Shown: piece by piece, positions 1-5,257 of the stretch
How the letters are laid out: each line of letters opens with the position of its first letter
Numbering within the stretch: position 1 is the first letter of the stretch
Assembly: GCA_013213915.1 (NCBI GenBank)
Contig: JABSRK010000251.1
Span: 1-5,257, forward strand
Source of the DNA: Planctomycetota bacterium
GTDB taxonomy: Bacteria > Planctomycetota > GCA-002687715
DNA: 5,257 nt
Reading direction: 5' to 3'
Made by a program: the position numbers and the translations under genes
The notes under the pieces: model-generated
Databases searched by the model: none
What the model was told of the DNA's origin: nothing
What the model saw: only the letters and a program-made list of their open reading frames with translations

Positions 1-1000
1 TGGCGGCAATCGCATCCTAGACGGCCTCGACCTCGAGCTCGACGGCGGCGCATACGGCGTGGTGCTGGGACCGTCGGGTGCGGGCAAGTCCACACTGCTG
101 CGGGCCATCGCCGGCCTCGTCCATGCTTCGGGGACCATTAGCATTGGCGACAAGACGGTCCTTGGAGGCGGCTCGACCGTGGCGCCCGAGGCGCGCGGCG
201 TGGGTCTCCTGTTCCAGGGCCTCGCCCTATGGCCTCACATGACGGTGGAGGGGCATCTGCGCTACGCGCTGAAGGGTGCCCGTCTCCCGGCGTCGGCCCA
301 CACGACGCGCATCCGAGAGACGCTCGAGCCCCTCGGAATCGCGGAGTTCGGGGAGCGCCGCCCGTCACAGCTTTCCGGCGGAGAGCGTCAGCGACTGGCA
401 CTTGCGCGCGCTCTCGTGACGCGTCCGGGGCTGATGCTCCTGGACGAGCCGACATCGTCCATCGACCCGACAATGGCTGCCGATGTGCAGGACCTGCTGG
501 CCGATCTGAACCGCAGCTTCGGCAGCACGATCCTGCACGTCACCCACGATCAGAAGGAGGCCCTCGCTCTCGCCGATACGGTTTTCGTCATGGATGGAGG
601 AGCGATCCTGCAGGCGGGGTCGCCCGATGACGTGTACGAGCGGCCCACGTCCGCCGCCGTGGCGCGCTTCATCGGCGAGGGAGGTCTCCTGCCGGCGACC
701 TTGGACGGCGGCGGCGCGGCCTACACGCCCCTGGGTCACATCAGCGTAGATTCGTCCGGGCTCGAGGGCGCCGTTTGGCTGTTGCTCCGCTCGCAGAACC
801 TGGACGTGGCACCCGTCGGGGAAGGCATCCCGGCGGAGGTGGTGCGGGTGCGTTACCGTGGCGGCGGCTACTCGGTACGCGTGAAGGTTGGTGACTGGTC
901 GCTCGAGTTGAGGCTCGACCAACGTCCACCAACGGGCGAGCCCCTGCGCATCCGCGTGGTCCGACCACCGCGAGCGGTCGCGGTCCGGAGGGATGCATGA
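1..1000 (+). CDS. ABC transporter ATP-binding protein, FbpC/PotA/CysA-type with TOBE domain (5' partial)
   Basis: Cytoplasmic ATPase that would power a binding-protein-dependent importer. The reading frame is open to the left edge (first full codon at base 2), so the start lies outside; probably only some 10-20 residues are missing. An internal GTG at 59 is not a credible start because it falls inside the strand leading to Walker A. Counting from base 2, 332 residues are visible: Walker A GPSGAGKST at 23-31, Q-loop Q72 in FQGLALWPHMTV, signature LSGGE at 124-128, Walker B LMLLDE at 144-149 with catalytic E149, D-loop SSID at 152-155, and switch H182 in HVTHDQ. All catalytic residues are intact. 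Residues from about 224 to the end look like a TOBE substrate/regulatory domain. The ALWPHMTV stretch is typical of ferric-iron FbpC proteins, but spermidine, sulfate, phosphonate or thiamine importers share this architecture. The permease and binding protein are not in the window and may lie upstream. The stop overlaps the next start by 4 bases (ATGA). The ABC call is certain; the substrate is a guess. Confidence 0.95.
   Translation, partial: GGNRILDGLDLELDGGAYGVVLGPSGAGKSTLLRAIAGLVHASGTISIGDKTVLGGGSTVAPEARGVGLLFQGLALWPHMTVEGHLRYALKGARLPASAHTTRIRETLEPLGIAEFGERRPSQLSGGERQRLALARALVTRPGLMLLDEPTSSIDPTMAADVQDLLADLNRSFGSTILHVTHDQKEALALADTVFVMDGGAILQAGSPDDVYERPTSAAVARFIGEGGLLPATLDGGGAAYTPLGHISVDSSGLEGAVWLLLRSQNLDVAPVGEGIPAEVVRVRYRGGGYSVRVKVGDWSLELRLDQRPPTGEPLRIRVVRPPRAVAVRRDA
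987..992 (+). promoter_or_regulatory. Shine-Dalgarno site of the cytochrome gene
   Basis: GGAGGG ends 4 bases before the ATG at 997, and its GGAGG core is 5 bases away. This is a strong ribosome-binding site located inside the last codons of the ABC gene. It favours the ATG at 997 over the in-frame ATG at 1015. It is the only one of the three internal starts in the run with a well-placed site, so the cytochrome can be initiated independently as well as by coupling. Confidence 0.75.
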
Positions 1001-2187
1001 CGACGGCGAAGCTCATGGGGCTGCTCATTCTCCTCGGCGCGTCGGCGTTTCTCGTGATGCACGTCATGTCGCGGCCCGACGGACCTGACCGCGGTCCCGG
1101 TCCGCGATCGGCCGGGTGGGAGCCGCCCGGTCGTAGCTATCGCGAGCCCTTGCCGTTCAAGAAGAGCGAGGATTGCAAGGCGTGCCATCCGGACGTCTGG
1201 TCCGAATGGTACGACTCGCACCACCGCATCGCGTACACCAATCCCGAGGTGCAGAAGCTCTCGACGGGGTTCCAGGGCAAGGGACTCGACTGCCTTCCGT
1301 GCCACCTCTCTCGGCCGATGTTCGAGACCGGTTTCGGCGTACGCCCTCTGGAGCGCCTGACACGTCGCGCGGATGGGGTCGATTGCTTCACGTGCCACTA
1401 CTGGCCCGAGGGCAACGCCATGCTCACGTCGGGGCCGCTGGGCGGGGCTGCGGCCGAGGCGCCATGCCAGCCCGCCGTGACTCCGTCGATGAGATCGCTC
1501 CAGCTCTGCGCGCCATGTCACAACCAGCACAAGGTGCACGAGGAGTGGAAAGAGACCCGTTTCGCGGAGGAAGGGGCCGGGTTCAAGGATTGCAACGATT
1601 GCCACATGCCCCAGGTCGAACGGCAGAACGCCGCGGGTGGGCTGCGCGCGGGGCGTTCGCACAGGTTCCCGGCAGCGCATGATCGGGATGTACTGCGCTC
1701 GGCGGCGACGGTTTCGCAGAGCCTGTCCGAGCGGACGTTGTTCGTGACCGTCCACAACTCGGGCGTGGGCCACAATCTCCCCAGCGACGAACGCCATCGC
1801 GCTGTCGATCTGCACCTCGTCCTCCATACGGGCGATGGACGGCCGTACGACGTACGCATCGAGCGCTGGCGTAACCCGTATCGTGATGAATTCGAGGCGG
1901 TCAATCCCCTGCCGAACCCGGGTGATGAGTACAAGAAGACGGTGACGGTGCCCGAGCTATTATCCGACATCGGTGTGCGGGTGAGGCGCGTGCCTGCGCC
2001 GCACCGTCCGAAGCGGAAGGTCTGGTACCCGGCGTCGACGCAGATCCCGGCGGGGGAGAAGCGCGAACTTTGGCTCGAGCTCCCCGACGGCGTCAATTCC
2101 GTGACCGTGCGACTCTGGTATCGGGCCAATCCGTTCCAAGCCGACAAGGACTCCGTGTTGCTCCATGAGAAGACGATTCCCGAGTAG
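997..2187 (+). CDS. Membrane-anchored pentaheme c-type cytochrome with C-terminal beta domain
   Basis: Predicted periplasmic electron-transfer protein of 396 residues. Residues 6-24 are hydrophobic and preceded by a lysine, forming an uncleaved anchor or signal peptide; a Pro/Gly/Arg-rich linker runs to about 55. Five covalent heme sites CxxCH follow: C60-H64, C99-H103, C130-H134, C171-H175 and C199-H203. Candidate distal ligands are H75/H76, H178, H181, H222 and H228. The layout (first heme followed by an SHH motif, DGVDCFTCH, CAPCHNQH, CNDCHMP, then SHRFPAAHD) matches the broad cytochrome c554-like multiheme family. All hemes have His as proximal ligand; there is no CxxCK, so this is not NrfA nitrite reductase. 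From about 237 the protein is heme-free and beta-rich, with the motif NSGVGHNLPS (254-263) resembling the N-x-G-x-GH-x-PTG motif common at this place in such cytochromes. Substrate and redox partner are unknown. It is the second gene of the run, overlapping its upstream neighbour by 4 bases and its downstream neighbour by 23. Confidence 0.92.
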   Translation: MTTAKLMGLLILLGASAFLVMHVMSRPDGPDRGPGPRSAGWEPPGRSYREPLPFKKSEDCKACHPDVWSEWYDSHHRIAYTNPEVQKLSTGFQGKGLDCLPCHLSRPMFETGFGVRPLERLTRRADGVDCFTCHYWPEGNAMLTSGPLGGAAAEAPCQPAVTPSMRSLQLCAPCHNQHKVHEEWKETRFAEEGAGFKDCNDCHMPQVERQNAAGGLRAGRSHRFPAAHDRDVLRSAATVSQSLSERTLFVTVHNSGVGHNLPSDERHRAVDLHLVLHTGDGRPYDVRIERWRNPYRDEFEAVNPLPNPGDEYKKTVTVPELLSDIGVRVRRVPAPHRPKRKVWYPASTQIPAGEKRELWLELPDGVNSVTVRLWYRANPFQADKDSVLLHEKTIPE

Positions 2188-3529
2188 CTTCGCCGTGCTG
2201 GCGTTGGTGGTGGCTGCGCTCGCCGCTTGCGGCGATGGGGCCGGTCCCGGCGACGCGCTTCCGGACCCGGAAGCCGACCCGCTCACCAGGAGCCTCATAG
2301 ATCCCGGCGTCTCATCCGATGTTCGCATCGAGCGCATCCTCGCGATCGCGGAGGACCGTTCGCCCGGGGCCGTCCACGCGTTGCTCCGCGCGTTGCGCGA
2401 TCGCAGCCAGGCCGCGTTCCTCCTGGCCCCCGACGAGGATCAGGACCTCGGGTATCGGGCCGTCGAGTTCAAGAAGACCGGGGACGATGCGTATCCGATG
2501 GAGCGCGTCGCGGCCGTCGTGGCGCTGGAGAAGACCGGGTCCTACGTTGCGTTGCCCGACCTCCTGCTCGCTCTCGACGACCGAAACGAGGTCGTCCAGA
2601 ACCACGTTGCTCGAGCGTTGGTCAGGCTCGGCAGCAAGGCCGGTATTCCCGTGTTGCTTGCCAACCTCGAGAAGCGCATCCTCCAGAACGAGACCGCCAA
2701 CCAGATCCTGGAGGACATCTCCGGCGAGGACATGGGCTTCAATCCGGACGCCGGGTGGGCGCTGAAGAACGTGGCCATCCAGAAGTGGGAGGCCTGGTGG
2801 GAGGGTGTCCGCGCTGCCGGAACGAAGCTGCCCATCGAGGGTCGTCCGTACCAGCAGGGTATGGATCTGGTTGCCGACCGACGCATCGCGTTCATCGTCG
2901 ACATGCTGGGCCAGATGCAGTTTCTCTATCACGAGCAGGCGCGGGCGACGCTCGCGCGTATGGGGGCACCGGCGCTGCCGCTCCTCCGCGCAGGGGTCGA
3001 AAGCGCTCGCCGATCGGGTAACGCGACGACGCGGGCCGGCATCGCCCACGTCCTCGCTCACATCGACCACGCCAACTCGCGGGAGCTCCTGGTGGACCTC
3101 CTCAAAGACCAGCATCCGACCGTCCGCTCGCGCGCGACCGAGTCCCTCGGCCAGCTCGGCGGCGCCGCGGCCATCCAGGCGCTCTCCGGCGCGCTCGACG
3201 ACGTCGATCCCGCCGTGAGACTCGCGGCCGTGTCATCCCTCGGGCGCGTCGGCGGAGATGACGCCATCGTTTCTATCCGCGGCTTCGACGGCAGCGCCGA
3301 TGCGGCGCTCGCGTCGGCGAAGATCCTGGCGTTGTTCGAGGCCACGGGCGGCAAGGAGCAGGTCGACGCTGTGCTCGCGATGCTGCTGGCCGTGGACATC
3401 CCGGCGCGCAACGCGGCGCACACCGTTCTTGCCCGGCTTACGGGCGACGATGCCGGATATGACGCCATGGCCACAGAGAAGGACCGTGACAGCGCCGTGA
3501 GGCGCTATCGCGCGTTGCTCGAAGGATGA
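2165..3529 (+). CDS. HEAT-repeat lipoprotein
   Basis: Envelope lipoprotein of 454 residues, probably a protein-binding scaffold; no enzyme motif is seen. The start is chosen because it gives a textbook lipoprotein signal: MRRR n-region, hydrophobic core 9-20 and lipobox LAAC with C22 as the lipidated residue. The GDGAGPGD sequence after Cys has Gly at +2, not the Asp retention signal, so outer-membrane sorting is allowed if E. coli-like rules apply. After a short linker, alpha-helical HEAT/PBS-lyase-like repeats appear at about 45-85 (weak), 112-170 (clear: VAAVVALEKTG, then PDLLLALDD, then ARALVRLGS) and 260-400 (clearest at 318-366, ESLGQLGG and SSLGRVGG). Between them, residues 171-240 are a non-repeat insert with a tryptophan cluster, KWEAWWEG at 207-214. 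No good Shine-Dalgarno precedes the start, which lies 23 bases inside the cytochrome gene, so translation probably depends on coupling. The conserved order suggests it acts with the cytochrome at the membrane; that is inference. Confidence 0.88.
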   Translation: MRRRFPSSFAVLALVVAALAACGDGAGPGDALPDPEADPLTRSLIDPGVSSDVRIERILAIAEDRSPGAVHALLRALRDRSQAAFLLAPDEDQDLGYRAVEFKKTGDDAYPMERVAAVVALEKTGSYVALPDLLLALDDRNEVVQNHVARALVRLGSKAGIPVLLANLEKRILQNETANQILEDISGEDMGFNPDAGWALKNVAIQKWEAWWEGVRAAGTKLPIEGRPYQQGMDLVADRRIAFIVDMLGQMQFLYHEQARATLARMGAPALPLLRAGVESARRSGNATTRAGIAHVLAHIDHANSRELLVDLLKDQHPTVRSRATESLGQLGGAAAIQALSGALDDVDPAVRLAAVSSLGRVGGDDAIVSIRGFDGSADAALASAKILALFEATGGKEQVDAVLAMLLAVDIPARNAAHTVLARLTGDDAGYDAMATEKDRDSAVRRYRALLEG

Positions 3530-4794
3530 GGCGGCTGGCCCTTGTCCTCCTCTTCGCCGTCGGTGGGCCAGCTCAGACGACGGTGCTGATCGCGTCCCAT
3601 GTGGAAGCGCTGTGGTCGGACGGTCAGGCGTTGATGGTGCAGACCGATCGGCGTATCCACCGGATGCTCCCGGATTCCAACGGAATGCCGCAGGCGACCT
3701 CCGCTGCTGGAACGGAGATCCCCGCGTCCGCGTCCTTCTTCGATGTCCGTGACGGACGCGCCCTCTGGGTCGGCGAACGGGTTTGGGGAGACGCGGTCGC
3801 CGGTGATGAGGACCTTGCCGGGGACGGCCCGTTCTTGCGACGCGAGGTCGGCGGTTCTCCCGTTCGGTTGCCGTTGCTGCTTGGGGGCGGGGGGTTCGTA
3901 TCACCCGGACGCCCTTGGTTTCTTTGCCGCTGGCCTGGTGGTTCCGAAGTAGATCGCCTCGCCGTCCCGCTTCATGGCGCGCTGGAGCTTGGTTGGGGCG
4001 CGGGGGACCAACTCGAGGTCGACCTCGTCATTCCACATCTGCTGCCGCGCCGCCGCGCTGGTGGCCTTGACCTTGTCGTCGGGATCGGCGCTCGCTGGAC
4101 CCGACATCGTCGTGGCGCGAGGCCCGCCCCGTTGGATGCGCCGCCCGTGGACGGTGAGGATGGGATCCTCGACTTTCCATTTGCCGTTCCGCCGGTCTGC
4201 GCGGATCTGGACGGCGACGGCGACGACGACCTGGTCGTCGTCGATCCGAGCTCCGGTGGCGTGGCGGTGTACTTCGATCTCGACGCGTCCGTACCCGCGC
4301 CCGGTCGAGTCCTCCTGATCGGCGGGATGTGCCTCGCCGCCTGGGTGGGGGATTACGACAGTGACGGGCGAGCAGACCTGGCCCTGCTGCGTGCCCGCAA
4401 GCCTGGCCTGGCGGGTCAACTGAAGGTGTTGCAGCGGGGATTGCTCTCGGTGGAGGCGCTCCTGTATCCCGGCCAGGCTGACGGGACGCTCCCTACCTCA
4501 CCGCGCGCTCGCAAAAAACTCGACATCGAGATTCGTATTGGGATCCAAAACCAAGTGCGGGCGGCGGCTTTCACCTCGGTGTGTGTGCCGCGCCCCGGGC
4601 CGGCGCTCATCGTGGGACGGGAGGACGGCACGTTGGAGCGGCTCCCGTTCGGCGATGGAGACGGGTCACCGATCGGCAAGATCCCTGCGGGCCGTGCGTC
4701 GGAGGCGTTTCGCGCCGTGCCCGTGGGAGGGGGCATCGCGTTCGGATGGCTGTGCCCCGGTGATGCGCGCGTCGTGTGGATCAAGGACGGATGA
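3526..4794 (+). CDS. Exported FG-GAP/VCBS-repeat protein
   Basis: Probable secreted or periplasmic protein of 422 residues. The N-terminus MRRLALVLLFAVGGPAQ is a short Sec-type signal peptide with likely cleavage after A16. The rest reads as a degenerate beta-propeller of the FG-GAP/VCBS type. Two calcium-loop motifs are clear: D227-x-D229-G-D231-G-x-x-D235-L and D276-x-D278-S-D280-G-x-x-D284-L, each followed by a hydrophobic strand. Other blades are only hinted at, for example GGLDLVVGIG near 179-188 and PALIVGREDGTLERL near 359-373. Such proteins usually have structural, adhesive or ligand-binding roles; no catalytic residues are visible. The start ATG at 3526 overlaps the HEAT gene stop as ATGA; the GAAGG before it abuts the ATG with no spacing, so initiation likely relies on termination-reinitiation. 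The middle (about 118-215) is less typical and contains a G-rich tract, discussed as a finding. The 3' end overlaps the opposing gene by 14 bases. Confidence 0.85.
   Translation: MRRLALVLLFAVGGPAQTTVLIASHVEALWSDGQALMVQTDRRIHRMLPDSNGMPQATSAAGTEIPASASFFDVRDGRALWVGERVWGDAVAGDEDLAGDGPFLRREVGGSPVRLPLLLGGGGFVSPGRPWFLCRWPGGSEVDRLAVPLHGALELGWGAGDQLEVDLVIPHLLPRRRAGGLDLVVGIGARWTRHRRGARPAPLDAPPVDGEDGILDFPFAVPPVCADLDGDGDDDLVVVDPSSGGVAVYFDLDASVPAPGRVLLIGGMCLAAWVGDYDSDGRADLALLRARKPGLAGQLKVLQRGLLSVEALLYPGQADGTLPTSPRARKKLDIEIRIGIQNQVRAAAFTSVCVPRPGPALIVGREDGTLERLPFGDGDGSPIGKIPAGRASEAFRAVPVGGGIAFGWLCPGDARVVWIKDG
4781..4794. other. Tail-to-tail overlap of two convergent coding regions
   Basis: The plus-strand stop TGA is at 4792-4794 and the minus-strand stop (TCA on the plus strand) is at 4781-4783. 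The last codons of each gene lie inside the other. No stem-loop with a T-run can fit between them, so any terminator for either transcript must sit within the opposing gene or be factor-dependent. Confidence 0.85.
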
Positions 4795-5257
4795 TGTAGA
4801 TGACCTTGGTGGCTGTCTTGAGGCGCACCGCTGGGCGACCGCTTTGGATCGCCGTGGTCGTGTAGTCGATGACGTCGCCTTTCCACGAGAGCGACGGCCC
4901 GGAGTCGGCGAACGCAAAGGTGGAACCTGCGCCGGTGGCATGCCGCACCTCGACGTGACAGTTGCCGTCCTCGATGCGCGTGCGCACCAGATCCAGTTTC
5001 CCGTCGCCATTCCAGTCGCCAGTCAGCATGAGGCGGTGCCTGAGCCCCCAGTCCTCGAACGTCTGCGTGTCCACCTTGTCCGCAAGTGAGTGGTTCGGCG
5101 AGCGAGGGAACGGCTGCGACTTCCCCGTCCCGAGGTAGAGGTAGTAGTCGAGGCGCACGCGTCCGAGAAGACGCCGCGCGACTTCCGCCTTGAGGTCTCC
5201 AGCGAACACCGACATGAACAGATCGATGTGCCCATCCCCATCGACGTCGACGAGGCG
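4781..5257 (-). CDS. FG-GAP/VCBS-repeat protein, C-terminal part (5' partial)
   Basis: The frame is open to the right edge, so the N-terminus and start lie beyond the window; 158 residues are visible. An internal ATG at 5215 is not the start, because the codons before it encode a perfect repeat loop. Counting from the edge, D4-V-D6-G-D8-G-x-x-D12-L and D81-W-N83-G-D85-G-x-x-D89-L are two FG-GAP/VCBS calcium-loop motifs about 77 residues apart. They are separated by a long insert rich in Arg and Tyr (RLDYYLYLGTG). Such long insertions between repeats, with phrases like LTGDWNGDGKLDLV, are typical of large secreted beta-propeller proteins. The end, KVIYIIRP, would be a closing strand. The repeat family is clear, but total length, signal peptide and partner domains cannot be seen. 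It converges on the plus-strand FG-GAP gene. The two may be functionally related, although their visible sequences share only the repeat loops. Confidence 0.85.
   Translation of the reverse strand, partial: RLVDVDGDGHIDLFMSVFAGDLKAEVARRLLGRVRLDYYLYLGTGKSQPFPRSPNHSLADKVDTQTFEDWGLRHRLMLTGDWNGDGKLDLVRTRIEDGNCHVEVRHATGAGSTFAFADSGPSLSWKGDVIDYTTTAIQSGRPAVRLKTATKVIYIIRP

Noticed and set aside
59..61. GTG as the true start of the ABC gene
   Set aside because: The frame continues upstream to the window edge and encodes the expected first strands (LDGLDLELDGG) before Walker A; starting at 59 would remove a conserved part of the fold.
365..922. Minus-strand open frame (185 codons) within the ABC gene
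   Set aside because: It is the antisense of the signature, Walker B and H-loop region; such frames are regularly open opposite ABC ATPases. No ribosome-binding site or recognisable domain.
868..1827. Long minus-strand open frame (319 codons) opposite the ABC and cytochrome genes
   Set aside because: It is antisense to well-supported genes with intact ATPase and heme motifs; its product is Arg/Pro/His-rich with no domain, as expected from an open antisense frame in G+C-rich DNA.
2312..3115. Minus-strand open frame (267 codons) opposite the HEAT gene
   Set aside because: Antisense of regular Leu/Ala-rich HEAT codons; no independent start signal or domain, and the plus-strand repeats explain the sequence.
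3901..4419. Minus-strand open frame (172 codons) opposite the FG-GAP gene, with a plausible-looking Lys-rich C-terminus
   Set aside because: Part of it is the mirror of the DLDGDGDDD loop of the plus-strand gene, and the plus frame continues a typical repeat protein on both sides. It was considered seriously because the plus-strand protein is weak here, but no domain is recognised.
4795..4886. Possible intergenic terminator or small gene downstream of the plus-strand run
   Set aside because: This stretch is the C-terminal coding region of the minus-strand FG-GAP gene; I see no convincing hairpin followed by a T-run.

Overview
The window is G+C-rich bacterial DNA (about two thirds G+C by eye, strong G/C preference at third codon positions). 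It is almost entirely coding and contains no RNA gene, CRISPR array, insertion sequence or intergenic gap long enough to hold a promoter. Four genes on the plus strand form a tight run. A fifth gene on the minus strand enters from the right edge and meets them tail to tail. Multiheme cytochrome c, a HEAT-repeat lipoprotein and FG-GAP/VCBS-repeat secreted proteins together suggest an environmental Gram-negative lineage of the Planctomycetota / Acidobacteriota / Myxococcota kind. This is inferred from gene content only; no marker gene is present to place it more precisely.

Layout: (1) 1-1000 (+), the 3' part of an ABC-transporter ATPase of the FbpC/PotA/CysA group, closest in motif style to ferric-iron FbpC. 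(2) 997-2187 (+), a membrane-anchored pentaheme cytochrome c with a C-terminal beta-rich domain. (3) 2165-3529 (+), a lipoprotein built of HEAT/PBS-lyase-like repeats. (4) 3526-4794 (+), an exported protein with FG-GAP/VCBS calcium-type repeats. (5) 4781-5257 (-), the C-terminal part of a second FG-GAP/VCBS protein.

The plus-strand genes overlap by 4, 23 and 4 bases, so they are very probably one transcript with coupled translation. The minus gene overlaps gene 4 by 14 bases at the 3' ends, leaving no room for a conventional intergenic terminator.

How the genes work together is not known. The first is a cytoplasmic ATPase, and the next three all carry export or anchoring signals. The cassette therefore links a solute (possibly iron) importer ATPase to an envelope redox protein and two envelope repeat proteins. 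A role in metal redox or uptake, or in an envelope electron-transfer assembly, is a reasonable hypothesis but is not shown by the sequence.
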